Assembly (NCBI GenBank): GCA_026707585.1
Contig: JAPOWQ010000033.1
Coordinates: 1 to 64,000, forward strand
Reading direction: 5' to 3'
DNA length: 64,000 nucleotides
Origin: Chloroflexota bacterium
GTDB lineage: Bacteria; Chloroflexota; UBA11872
Part shown: positions 52,294 to 60,868 of the stretch, piece after piece
Numbering within the stretch: the first letter of the stretch is position 1
Layout: each line of letters starts with the position of its first letter
Notes under the pieces: model-generated
Seen by the model: the letters and a program-made list of their open reading frames with translations, nothing else
What the model was told of the DNA's origin: nothing
The model's database searches: none
Translations under genes and position numbers: made by a program

Positions 52294-53100
52294 TCAGTCG
52301 CGCAGTGGCGCCGTGGGTTCCAGCGTCACGGTCTTTCCGGCCTCGGCCGCAATGGCGCAAAACAGGTCATAGGCCGCGTCCAGTTGGACCTTGGGATCGC
52401 CCCCGTCCGTGCTGCGCACCACGATGTCAACCGGCAGACCATTCACCCGCGACTGTCCCACGTACGCCTTCAGATAGGCCACGGGTACTTCGCGCATCAC
52501 CCGCTGCATGAACGGCGAGGTCTCGGATTCAAACGAGTCGATGAACACGCGCATTCGAGCGGTTTGGGAGGAGAACATTCCGTGCAGCGCCGGCCGGATA
52601 TGCGTCTCGAAGCACCCTTCAACTTCGCGCGGCGGCCCGGGCATCGACCAGATGGTCGTCTCGTCGATCACCGTTGCGAAGCAGGGCGCCCAGCCCACCG
52701 GGTTCAGATGCACAGTCGACGCCCGCGGAATCGAACCCATCTTCAGGCGCGGCGGGATCGACACCTCCTCGATCGTCATGTTGCGACGCCGGGCATAGTC
52801 TTCGATCACCGCGAACGGCGTATGCGTGTCACTACCGGCAACGGCGGCAATCGCGTCCACCGTCATGTCGTCGGGCGTTGGGCCCAGGCCGCCCGTCGTC
52901 AGCACCACCCGTGCCCTGCGCGCCACCGCCGCGCGCAGCTCCGCGATAAGCGCGTCCAGGTCGTCGGCCAGTGCGGTGATTCGGCGAACGTCGCCGCCGG
53001 CAACCGACACTTCCCCCGCCAGCCAGTGCGAGTTGGTGTCCAGCACAAGGCCGGAAACGAGTTCCGTTCCGATCGAAAAGATCTCAACGTCGTCGTTCAT
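52294..53100 (-). CDS. CinA-like MoCF-fold protein
   Basis: A 268-aa protein equivalent to the N-terminal COG1058 domain of CinA: VEIFSIGTELVSGLVLDTNS, VVLTTGGLGPTPDDMTVDAI and TIWSMPGPPREVEGCFE. COG1058 proteins hydrolyse nucleotide-linked compounds such as ADP-ribose, recycling NAD by-products. The C-terminal deamidase domain of full CinA is absent. It is 14 bp upstream of the aldolase/dehydrogenase gene, on the same strand. Confidence 0.88.
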   Translation of the reverse strand: MNDDVEIFSIGTELVSGLVLDTNSHWLAGEVSVAGGDVRRITALADDLDALIAELRAAVARRARVVLTTGGLGPTPDDMTVDAIAAVAGSDTHTPFAVIEDYARRRNMTIEEVSIPPRLKMGSIPRASTVHLNPVGWAPCFATVIDETTIWSMPGPPREVEGCFETHIRPALHGMFSSQTARMRVFIDSFESETSPFMQRVMREVPVAYLKAYVGQSRVNGLPVDIVVRSTDGGDPKVQLDAAYDLFCAIAAEAGKTVTLEPTAPLRD

Positions 53101-53199
53101 GTCGCCCGCCGCTGCCAGGGGAAACCGGAACGCATTCTAAGTTGAGCCGCCGCATCCGGTGATAGCCTGCCGCCCGACACGTGACGTGGTTGGCAGGGT

Positions 53200-54000
53200 A
53201 TGGGCGCCGACTGGTACGCACAACGCGGGTTCGCGACGGAGACCGTGCGCCGGGCACGAGCCTGGTACCTGCGTTTCATCCCCGAACCCGGAGACCTGCT
53301 GGACCTGGGCTGTGGGCGGGGTGAGTTTCTCGCGGCGGCCGCCGAGGCCGGTCACCGCGTGCTCGGTCTCGATCACGATCCGGCCATGCTGGCCGAGGCC
53401 CGGGGACTTCCGGTGCGCCGGGGCGACGCGCTCGACTTCCTCCAAAGCACCCCCCACCGCTACCACGCCATCACCGCCTTCCACGTCATCGAGCATCTGG
53501 CGGTGCGTGAGGCCGAGGCCCTCGTCCGGCTGGTCGCGGACCGGCTGTGGCCCGGCGGCCGCCTCGTCATCGCCACGCCCAACCCCGGCAGCCTTCCCAC
53601 CATCGCCCACGAGTTCTGGCGCGATCCAACGCACGTGCGACCCTACGACCGGGAGCTGATCGAATTCCTGACCACCGGCTCCGGCCTGCGCACCGTCTCG
53701 GCCGGGGTCAACCCGGAGTCCGAACGCGGTCTGCCCGTCGAGCTTGCTGATTTGGACCTCCAGCCGCCCACGCCTCCCGCGGCATCGGCCAGCCCCTCGG
53801 ACTCGCGTGCCTCGCGCTGGGTCGCCGCGCGCCTGGCCGAATCCGATTACGGCCAGGACCTCGAACGAGCCATTCACGGCGTCTCCGATGGCCTGTTGCA
53901 CACGCGCCAGGAATTGGCGCGGATCGCCGGCGCGTTGCGCCGGATCCTTGAAGTTGCCTACGAGCCGTCGGAACTCTACGTCGTCGCGCAGCGACCCTAA
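53200..54000 (+). CDS. Class I SAM-dependent methyltransferase
   Basis: A 266-aa methyltransferase with the glycine loop GDLLDLGCGRGEFLAAAAEA, acidic VLGLDHDPAM, AITAFHVIEHLAVREAEALV (motif II) and WPGGRLVIATPNPGSLPTIA. A GFWRDPTHVRPYDRELIEFL-like segment (EFWRDPTHVRPYDRELIEFL) recalls methyltransferases acting on cell-surface glycans or lipids. The C-terminal ~80 residues are helical. Its stop overlaps the convergent LCP gene by 4 bp. A role in envelope glycopolymer modification is plausible given that neighbour. Confidence 0.82.
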   Translation: MGADWYAQRGFATETVRRARAWYLRFIPEPGDLLDLGCGRGEFLAAAAEAGHRVLGLDHDPAMLAEARGLPVRRGDALDFLQSTPHRYHAITAFHVIEHLAVREAEALVRLVADRLWPGGRLVIATPNPGSLPTIAHEFWRDPTHVRPYDRELIEFLTTGSGLRTVSAGVNPESERGLPVELADLDLQPPTPPAASASPSDSRASRWVAARLAESDYGQDLERAIHGVSDGLLHTRQELARIAGALRRILEVAYEPSELYVVAQRP

Positions 54001-55154
54001 GACGTCGGCGGCTGCCGGTTGGCCAGCTCAACCTGCGGTCCCGCCTCAGGCGCCGGCAGCGACTCACTGCGACGCATCAGGTCGGCCGTGTAGGCATGGA
54101 TGAGCGGGACATTGGGTTGCAGCACATAGGCGCCGTTATCCGCGATCACGGCGCGCACCATGCCATCCTCTGGGCGAATCGTGCCCGACACCGTCCGATC
54201 CGAGCCAATCTGCATCCCCAGTTTGGCCATTGAGGGCACCAGATCCGGCGGCAGATTCGACTCGAAGGCGTTGCTCAGTTCGCGCAGGAAGGCCGGCGAG
54301 TCAACCAGCGTCTGCGGCGAAATCACCTGCTCCACCAACGCCAGCAGCACCTGCTGCTGCCGCACTTCACGGGCAAACGCTCCGTCCTGATGTCGCGTCC
54401 GCACGTAGCGCAGCGTCATGTCGCCATTGAAATGATTCGCCCCGGCCTCGACATGCAACGGCTCGAAACCGGTGTCGGTCGCGTTCGGGTACGTCGGATC
54501 GTAGATGGTCGACTCCACGTCGATGGCCACGCCGCCGAAGAAATCAACCAGCCGCTTGAACCCGTTGAAGTCCAGCGTCACCCAGTAGTCCACCTGCACG
54601 CCCAGCAGGTTGGACACGCGCCGCCTGAGCGCGTCGGGGCCCTCCTCCTGCCAGACGGAATTGATCCGGAACGGGTCCGTACGGCAATTCGCCACACAAA
54701 TGTCCCTCGGAATCGATACCAGGGTTGCGGCCCGGACTCGCGGCTCGATGTGGGCCAGGATTATCGCGTCGGTACGGCCGCCTCCCTCGCCGGGTCGCCG
54801 GTCCAGGCCAAGGAACAGCACGCTGAACGGCTGGTCTTCGGGCCAGTCGTCAATGAGATCCAGCGGGCTTGGCGGCTCGGGTGTCGCCGTCGTTTCAATC
54901 ACGGGCGCTGGCGTCGGCGGCAGCGTCGTTCTCGCGCTCACGATCGGCGTCACCGGCTCAGGCTCGGCAACGCTCGCCGTCGGCGTTGTCGCTACCGCTG
55001 ACGCGGCCGATTCTGAAGACCGAAGCCACACCAGGACCCCCAGCACAGCCACCACAACGAACACGACGCCGGCGGAAGCGACGCTGATGACTTCCGCGCG
55101 GCGTAGGCGATGCGCGCGCCCAGACGGCCGCCCGGGTCTAGGGTTGGATGACAT
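53997..55154 (-). CDS. LytR-CpsA-Psr family protein
   Basis: A 385-aa membrane protein: short basic cytosolic start, one helix (VISVASAGVVFVVVAVLGVL), a Thr/Pro-rich linker (60-95) and the LCP domain with FSVLFLGLDRRPGEGGGRTD, ATLVSIPRDICV, INSVWQEEGPDALRRRVSNL, YWVTLDFNGFKRLVDFFGGV and GDMTLRYVRTRHQDGAFARE with conserved Arg/Asp residues. LCP enzymes transfer glycopolymers from polyprenyl phosphate to peptidoglycan or proteins. The C-terminal region adds ~100 residues. A possible -10 (TATAGT at 55196-55191) lies about 40 bp upstream. Confidence 0.9.
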   Translation of the reverse strand: MSSNPRPGRPSGRAHRLRRAEVISVASAGVVFVVVAVLGVLVWLRSSESAASAVATTPTASVAEPEPVTPIVSARTTLPPTPAPVIETTATPEPPSPLDLIDDWPEDQPFSVLFLGLDRRPGEGGGRTDAIILAHIEPRVRAATLVSIPRDICVANCRTDPFRINSVWQEEGPDALRRRVSNLLGVQVDYWVTLDFNGFKRLVDFFGGVAIDVESTIYDPTYPNATDTGFEPLHVEAGANHFNGDMTLRYVRTRHQDGAFAREVRQQQVLLALVEQVISPQTLVDSPAFLRELSNAFESNLPPDLVPSMAKLGMQIGSDRTVSGTIRPEDGMVRAVIADNGAYVLQPNVPLIHAYTADLMRRSESLPAPEAGPQVELANRQPPTS

Positions 55155-55364
55155 TGCGAAGATGCGGCGTTATGTCGAGCAGAATCCCCACTATACGATA
55201 GCTACGCAGGCCGTAGGCCAGCGTCGCCGCTTGCTCTCGGCTCGACGTTCGGAGAACAGAGCGAAGCGTCGTCGCCGAACGTTACGCCACGGGCGCCACA
55301 ACCGTGGCCGCTCGGAGCAACCGAGTACGCTGGGCCTGTTGGCTTCGATGTCCAAGACTCCCGC

Positions 55365-56408
55365 ATGCAGTTTGCCATTGTCGGATACGGCAAGTGCGGA
55401 CGTGACTACGGATCGCTGATTCAGGCGCTGCGCGGTGCGTCGGTCAGCTGCGTCATTGACGCTGATCCCAGTCGAGCGGAAGCGGGCGCCCGCACATTGG
55501 GCGCCGCGCAATGGAGCGCCAACGCCACGGTCGCGTTGCGTCGGGCCAGTGCGGACGCCGTCGTCATCGCCACCTCGCACGCCAGTCACGCGCAACTAGC
55601 CCGAGATGCGCTGGACCTGGGGCTCCCGATTCTGCTGGAAGCGCCCCTGGCTCTTCGTCTTCCCGACGCGCAGCGGGTCGTCGCCTATGCCCGGGCAGCC
55701 GGCACGGTAGTGGCCGTTAACTTCTGGGCGCGCGCCCTGCCCGCGCTGCGGAGGATCCGTCGCCGCATTCCCCGTCCGACATTCGTCCGGGTCGAATTCG
55801 TCGTCGATCCGCTGTCCGAGTCCTGGACCGGATCGGCCGAGCACGGCGGCGTCATGGGACTGCTGGGAAGCCACGCGTTGGATCTGGCCAGCTTTCTGAT
55901 TCGGTCCAGACCACGCTACCTCCAGGCCATGGGCGGCCGTCACACCCGCCGGGCCGATCTTGCGGACACCGTGTCCGTCAGCCTTCGGTTCGACAACGGA
56001 GGGCTTGCACGCGTAGTCGTGGGTGAATACGGCCGCAGCCGCCTCGGCGCCTCCTGGCACGTGCTCGCTACCGACGGCACGATCACCGAAACGGCGCACG
56101 GCGACCTGCCCGGTGAAGGATCGCGATCGACCGGCTTGACGGGTACCGATGCGGGTTGTTCTCGGCCGGCTTGCCAGGCGCAGTTCGAGAGCCTGCGAGC
56201 GTTCGCGGAGGCCGTCGCGGGTCAGGGCAAACCCCTGGCGGGGATCGACGACGGGCTACGCGCCGTCCAGCTTGCCGACGCGGCCTATGAGGCCCTCGGG
56301 TCGCGGCGCCGAATCCCGATCGCCGCCACGCCGCTACCCGTCGGGGCCGGACCCGTCTACGCTGATGATCCCGCCCCGTACCGCCGTAACCACGGCTTCC
56401 GTGCGTGA
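55365..56408 (+). CDS. Gfo/Idh/MocA-like protein with altered EKP motif
   Basis: A 347-aa Rossmann-fold protein: MQFAIVGYGKCGRDYGSLIQ, ADAVVIATSHASHAQLARDA, LLEAPLALRLPDAQ and GVMGLLGSHALDLASFLI. The family signature EKP reads EAP, so the catalytic Lys is Ala. That change suggests loss or change of dehydrogenase activity, as in Gfo/Idh members acting as binding or regulatory proteins, or a different catalytic arrangement. Its 3' end overlaps the antisense response regulator gene by 75 bp. Confidence 0.78.
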   Translation: MQFAIVGYGKCGRDYGSLIQALRGASVSCVIDADPSRAEAGARTLGAAQWSANATVALRRASADAVVIATSHASHAQLARDALDLGLPILLEAPLALRLPDAQRVVAYARAAGTVVAVNFWARALPALRRIRRRIPRPTFVRVEFVVDPLSESWTGSAEHGGVMGLLGSHALDLASFLIRSRPRYLQAMGGRHTRRADLADTVSVSLRFDNGGLARVVVGEYGRSRLGASWHVLATDGTITETAHGDLPGEGSRSTGLTGTDAGCSRPACQAQFESLRAFAEAVAGQGKPLAGIDDGLRAVQLADAAYEALGSRRRIPIAATPLPVGAGPVYADDPAPYRRNHGFRA

Positions 56409-56990
56409 GCGAACCCGCAGCTTGCCGTAGACGCTGCTGAGGTGCGCTTCCACCGTCTTGGCTGAAACGCCCAGCGCGACCGCCGCCTCGCGATTGGACG
56501 CGCCTTCGGCTACCAGTCGCAAAACATCCAGTTCGCGCATGGTCAGCGGCTCCGGGATTGATCGTCCGCCGCTTGTTGCCGGCGCCGCCTCCGGCAATTC
56601 CTGAAAGACGCTGTGCCCGGCGTGGACCTGGCGCACCGCGTCGGTAAGGGCCGCGGTATCCAGGTCCTTCAGCACGTAGCCTGCGACGCCCGCGTCGCGC
56701 ATGGATCGAACATAGTCCCCCTGGCCATAAGCCGACACGACCAGGATCCGCGTCGCGGGCGCGATGTGGGCCAGCCGGCGCGCCAGCGCGGGACCGCCCC
56801 CGGGGATGCGGAAGTCGAGCAGACACACGTCGGGTGCATAGCTGCGGCAGGCACGCTCCGCTGTGGCCGCGTCGCCCGCCGTACCTACCACGTCGACGTC
56901 AGGTACATCGGCCAAAACCGCGGCGGTACCCTCGCGCACCATCGCGTGGTCGTCCACAAGCAGAACGCGGATCGGGCGTCTGACGGTCAC
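56334..56990 (-). CDS. NarL/FixJ-type response regulator
   Basis: A 218-aa regulator: receiver domain with acidic pocket VLLVDDHAMVREG, phospho-acceptor Asp in VCLLDFRIPGGG and Lys in GYVLKDLDTAAL; C-terminal LuxR-type helix-turn-helix LTMRELDVLRLVAEGASNRE through VSAKTVEAHLSSVYGKLRVR. It overlaps the sensor kinase gene by 4 bp and the convergent Gfo/Idh gene by 75 bp. It is the output of the adjacent histidine kinase; target genes are unknown. Confidence 0.94.
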   Translation of the reverse strand: MTVRRPIRVLLVDDHAMVREGTAAVLADVPDVDVVGTAGDAATAERACRSYAPDVCLLDFRIPGGGPALARRLAHIAPATRILVVSAYGQGDYVRSMRDAGVAGYVLKDLDTAALTDAVRQVHAGHSVFQELPEAAPATSGGRSIPEPLTMRELDVLRLVAEGASNREAAVALGVSAKTVEAHLSSVYGKLRVRSRTEAVVTAVRGGIISVDGSGPDG

Positions 56991-59248
56991 GGGCGAGCCA
57001 CGTCCGCCGGATGCAGCGGAGCCTCCACCGTCAGCGCCGTCGGCCCTCCCGGCTGGGACTCCACCTGCACCTGACCGCCAAGGCGGCTGAAGCGTTCCCG
57101 AAGGCCGGCCAGCCCCAGGTGACCAGTAGCCGCATACACCGCCAGATCCGACGTCGCGGCAAAGCCGCGGCCGTCGTCGTGAACGGATAACCGAATGGCG
57201 TCGGCCGCGCGCGTCATGCGAATCCGAACGCGAGACGCCTGGGCATGCCGAAGCGCATTGTTCAGCGCTTCCTGGGCCGCGCGGTAGATATTCGTCTCCA
57301 CGTCGGCGTCCGGTCGCTGATCGTCGGGCGTGCCGTCGATTTGCAGGTCAATGCTGAACGGCGCGGCCCGCCCCGCCTCGTCCACAAGCCAGCGCAACGC
57401 CGCTTCCAGTCCCAGGTCGTCCAGGACCGGCGGACGCAGTCGTTCGCAGATCTCACGCAGGTCGCCTGCGGCCGTATCCACCAGTTGCAGGAGCGCGTCG
57501 CGGCTCCGGTAGGGCCCGGGCGCGGCCGAGCGCAACGCGCGTTGCAGCAACACCAGTTTCTGCAGCGGCTCGTCATGCAGGTCGCGTGAAATCCGTTGCC
57601 GCTCGGCCTCCAGCATGCCGTTGACCTGGTCGTATAGGTCGCTCAGCGTCTGCTGGCTGTCCTGCAGGTGCTGCGTGGTCTCATCAAGCTCCCGTAAACG
57701 CGCCTGCAACTGCCCCCACAGATCCACGCGCACCATGAAGCTCGCCAGTTGACTGGCTAGCGCGTCCAATAAGTCGGCATCGGCTTGGCTCAGGCCAAAC
57801 GACTCTTCGCGGATCGAGGCGACCACATAGGCCGCCACCGACTCGCCGATCTTGCACGGAACAACCACGGCGGCGATCTCCGAGCGACCCCCGCCCCCCG
57901 CCGCGATGACGGCCGAGTGCACCTGGGCGTCGTCGGGCGTCGGAGCCAGGCTATTGAAGGCGATGGCCACAAGGTCGTGCGGCCGGGCTGCGCGCGTTAC
58001 CGCAATCCAGTCGAGGCCGATCGCACGTCGCACGGGAGCCAGCACGGACCCGGCCAGTTGTTCGACCGAGGTCGTGGAAGCCAGCGCAACGCTGGCCGTT
58101 CGCATCACCCGCTGCGCGTCATAGCTGTCCTGGTACACCCACCCCGACAGCACGCGAAGAACCAGCCAGCGCGCGAACGGCATCGTGACGCCAATGCCAA
58201 CCAGCGCCGCCGCCAGCGTCCAGACCACCGGTAATGCGCCGGCCCGGTCCGTCAGGTAGCGACCGATCACGCCCACCAGCAGCGCGTAGATTGTAAAGAG
58301 CAAGATCCAGGCCGCGCCGTGCAGGAATAGTGTTCGTAGCACGCGCTGGAATCGAATGCGCCAGGTCGGCACGGCCACGTGCACCACCCCCAGCGCGGTT
58401 GCCGCGATGGCCAGCAGCGAAACCGAATAGGGCAGGATCTCGGTGCCGCTCACGACCGCCGGCACAAGCGATAGCGTGGTAGGCGGCAGCGCGGCGGTCA
58501 GGAACGTCGCCAGCAATACGCGGGCCACACGCCGGTCACGCGGGAACGTGATATCCACCAGCGTGACCAGGCACTTGGCCAGGAGCGCCGTCAGGCCCAG
58601 CGCCGGAAGCAGCGCAAGCGTCACCCAGGCCGCGCTATAGAGCTCCGGCCGGCCCTGATACGACGCCACCAGCACGGCGACCGGTCCGGCCAGGGCGGTC
58701 ACCGCCAGCGCCGGGACAAACGGCACGACGAACGCCGGCCCGCGGATGGGACAGACAGCCGCGAACCACAGCAAGGCGACTCCCGTCACCCCCGTCGTCG
58801 CGAAGATCAGCAGCGTCAGCGCGCCGTCGGCGTCCGGTGCCACGGAGCCCAGCGCAAGGGCGATGGCCACGCCAAACATGGCGGCGGTGGCCGAGCCCAG
58901 CACCCGGCGCCGGCCGTAGAGGGCGACAACCGCCCCGCCGGCCGCGAAGACCGTCGCAAGCACCAACGTCGTTGCGCGCATGGCTGGCTCCAGGCCTGGG
59001 ATCGCGATCGCCAGACCGGTCCGTGGATCGGCAAGCGTCCCTGCGCCGATGTCGGCGCGCAGCCCAACAGGCCATCCAATCGGTTCGCCGGCGGGGCCAT
59101 CCCAGGCCACCACCTCGCCGGCGTTGAGCCCTGCGCGCCAAGCCGGCCCGCCCGGCTTGACACTCTCGATCAGCCACTGCCCGCGCTCGGCCGGTACCAC
59201 CGTCGCCCCGTGCTCGAACGGCTGCATTGCGACCGCTGTGGCCAGCAC
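56987..59248 (-). CDS. Membrane sensor histidine kinase with PDZ-like and GAF segments (HisKA_3)
   Basis: A 753-aa kinase from the GTG at 59248. An external PDZ-like segment (VKPGGPAWRAGLNAGEVVAW) is followed by about eight membrane helices, a GAF-like domain (DLVAIAFNSLAPTPDDAQVH, CKIGESVAAYVVASIREES), a coiled coil, the phospho-His motif AERQRISRDLHDEPLQKLVL and an HATPase (ALNNALRHAQASRVRI, VHDDGRGFAA, GHLGLAGLRERF). Upstream of the GTG the frame stays open to a stop at 59449-59447 and reads LGEWLAAENRRRGGLARIWP plus the rest of a first membrane helix, with no ATG/GTG/TTG. The true start is therefore probably further up at a non-canonical codon. Architecture resembles ComP-like kinases. 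Confidence 0.88.
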   Translation of the reverse strand: MLATAVAMQPFEHGATVVPAERGQWLIESVKPGGPAWRAGLNAGEVVAWDGPAGEPIGWPVGLRADIGAGTLADPRTGLAIAIPGLEPAMRATTLVLATVFAAGGAVVALYGRRRVLGSATAAMFGVAIALALGSVAPDADGALTLLIFATTGVTGVALLWFAAVCPIRGPAFVVPFVPALAVTALAGPVAVLVASYQGRPELYSAAWVTLALLPALGLTALLAKCLVTLVDITFPRDRRVARVLLATFLTAALPPTTLSLVPAVVSGTEILPYSVSLLAIAATALGVVHVAVPTWRIRFQRVLRTLFLHGAAWILLFTIYALLVGVIGRYLTDRAGALPVVWTLAAALVGIGVTMPFARWLVLRVLSGWVYQDSYDAQRVMRTASVALASTTSVEQLAGSVLAPVRRAIGLDWIAVTRAARPHDLVAIAFNSLAPTPDDAQVHSAVIAAGGGGRSEIAAVVVPCKIGESVAAYVVASIREESFGLSQADADLLDALASQLASFMVRVDLWGQLQARLRELDETTQHLQDSQQTLSDLYDQVNGMLEAERQRISRDLHDEPLQKLVLLQRALRSAAPGPYRSRDALLQLVDTAAGDLREICERLRPPVLDDLGLEAALRWLVDEAGRAAPFSIDLQIDGTPDDQRPDADVETNIYRAAQEALNNALRHAQASRVRIRMTRAADAIRLSVHDDGRGFAATSDLAVYAATGHLGLAGLRERFSRLGGQVQVESQPGGPTALTVEAPLHPADVARP

Positions 59249-59505
59249 CAGTGCCGCGCCCCACAGCGTCAGACCCAGCGCAAGGGGAACGACCCGGCGC
59301 GGCCAGATGCGGGCCAGGCCGCCGCGGCGGCGATTCTCCGCGGCGAGCCATTCGCCGAGGCTCTGGCGACGTGTGCGACTGGCGGGTCGAGCCAGCGGAT
59401 GGCCCCCTGGCAGCGGGCGCTCCCAGCATACGCCCGCACCCGCCGCCTACGTCGCGACAAGCGAAACCTCAACCAACCGAATGCGACTTGGCCCGACGGT
59501 CCTCG

Positions 59506-60342
59506 CTAGACGGCCACCGCCTCCACCGCGGCCGGAGCCGCGTCGCCGCCGGCAAAGCCGCAGAACTCCTCGTAGTCGATCAGTTCCGTGATCGTCGGGG
59601 CCTCCCCGCAGACCGGGCACTCGGGATCGCGCCGCAGCTTCAGTTCACGGAACTCCATCTCCATGGCGTCCAGCAGCAGCAATCGTCCCGTCAGAGAGGT
59701 CCCATTGCCCACGATGAGCTTGAGCACCTCGTTGGCCTGGATCAGCCCGATCAGGCCCGGCAGTACGCCCAGCACGCCAGCCTCGGCGCAGCTCGGCGCC
59801 ATTTCCGGCGGCGGCGGCGTGGGGTACAGGCAGCGGTAGCAACCCGTGCCGGGCTCGAACACGGTCGCCATGCCCTCGAATCGCATGACGCTCCCGTCCA
59901 CCAGCGGCTTGCCGAGGAAGTAGGCGGCGTCGTTCGCCAGATACCGCGTTGGGAAGTTGTCGCAACCGTTCACCACGATGTCGTACGGCTCGAGAATCTC
60001 CAGCGCGTTGTCGGAGGTCAGCGGCTCGTCGTGGCGCACAACCGTCACGTCCGGGTTCAGGCCCGTCAGCGTCGCTTCCGCCGACGCCGTCTTTGGCATC
60101 CCGACACGGTCGTCGCGGTGCAGGATCTGTCGTTGCAGGTTCGACCGGTCGACAGTGTCAAAGTCCACCACGCCCAGCGTGCCCACCCCGGCGGCGGCCA
60201 GGTAGTAGAGCACGGGTGAGCCAAGGCCGCCCGCGCCTATCGCCAGCACCTTGGCATTCAGGATCTTCGCCTGCCCGGCCGCCCCAACCTCCGGTAGCAA
60301 CATGTGGCGGCTGTAGCGTTGAACTTGCTCAACGGTGAACAC
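59506..60342 (-). CDS. moeB: MoeB/ThiF-type adenylyltransferase
   Basis: A 278-aa E1-like enzyme that adenylates the C-terminus of a sulfur-carrier protein (MoaD or ThiS type). Motifs are RYSRHMLLPEVGAAGQ, AKVLAIGAGGLGSPVLYYLA, VVDFDTVDRSNLQRQILHR (Arg and Gln of the ATP site), VVNGCDNFPTRYLAND and two CxxC zinc pairs (GCYRCLYP and ECPVCGE). It lies 30 bp downstream of a rhodanese gene on the same strand; adenylyltransferase plus rhodanese is a common sulfur-transfer pair, as in MOCS3/Uba4-type systems, for molybdopterin, thiamine or tRNA thiolation. No carrier gene is adjacent. Confidence 0.92.
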   Translation of the reverse strand: MFTVEQVQRYSRHMLLPEVGAAGQAKILNAKVLAIGAGGLGSPVLYYLAAAGVGTLGVVDFDTVDRSNLQRQILHRDDRVGMPKTASAEATLTGLNPDVTVVRHDEPLTSDNALEILEPYDIVVNGCDNFPTRYLANDAAYFLGKPLVDGSVMRFEGMATVFEPGTGCYRCLYPTPPPPEMAPSCAEAGVLGVLPGLIGLIQANEVLKLIVGNGTSLTGRLLLLDAMEMEFRELKLRRDPECPVCGEAPTITELIDYEEFCGFAGGDAAPAAVEAVAV

Positions 60343-60372
60343 GATGAAGGGCCTTCCAGGTAATGCCGGCGC

Positions 60373-60750
60373 CTAATGCCCGGCGGGTGGTTCCTCGGTT
60401 TCGTAGCCGGCCGCCGCCCACTCGGTCATCCCACCGGCCATGTTGTACGCCTCGGTCACATTCAACGCTCGCGCCATCTGGGTCGCGACCGCGCTGGTCT
60501 GTCCCACGTTGCAGATGAAGAGCAGCGGCTTTCCGGTCGGGATGACTTCCCCGGGGCGCGCCAGGATTTCGTCCAGCGGCACATAGTCAGCCCCGGGCAT
60601 GGCAGGAGCATGAAACTGGGTGCGGACGTCCACCACGTCCACCTCACCGTTCTCGATCATCTCCTTCGCCTTGTGTATGTCGACGTCAAAGTCGGGCGAT
60701 CCAGGCAGACCCATCGTTTGGCACCATTCGAATATTCCGTCTACGCTCAA
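60373..60750 (-). CDS. Single-domain rhodanese
   Basis: A 125-aa sulfurtransferase: VDVVDVRTQFHAPAMPGADY, VPLDEILARPGEVI and the active-site loop LLFICNVGQTSAVATQMARA with the catalytic Cys, then AYNMAGGMTEWAAAGY. It would carry persulfide sulfur. Located 30 bp upstream of moeB and co-directional, so it probably supplies sulfur to the same carrier-protein pathway. Confidence 0.9.
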   Translation of the reverse strand: MSVDGIFEWCQTMGLPGSPDFDVDIHKAKEMIENGEVDVVDVRTQFHAPAMPGADYVPLDEILARPGEVIPTGKPLLFICNVGQTSAVATQMARALNVTEAYNMAGGMTEWAAAGYETEEPPAGH

Positions 60751-60868
60751 GCATCGCGCCGCAAGGCGGTCAGGTCAACGCTACAGGTCTAAGTCCTGCA
60801 AGTTTCGTTACCGACAGCAAGGCACGCTGCAACGCTATGATCGGACACGCCCTCGTGCCGACATTCCC

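Noticed and set aside
53137-53901. 254-codon minus-strand frame
   Set aside because: Antisense to the SAM methyltransferase, whose motifs are unambiguous.
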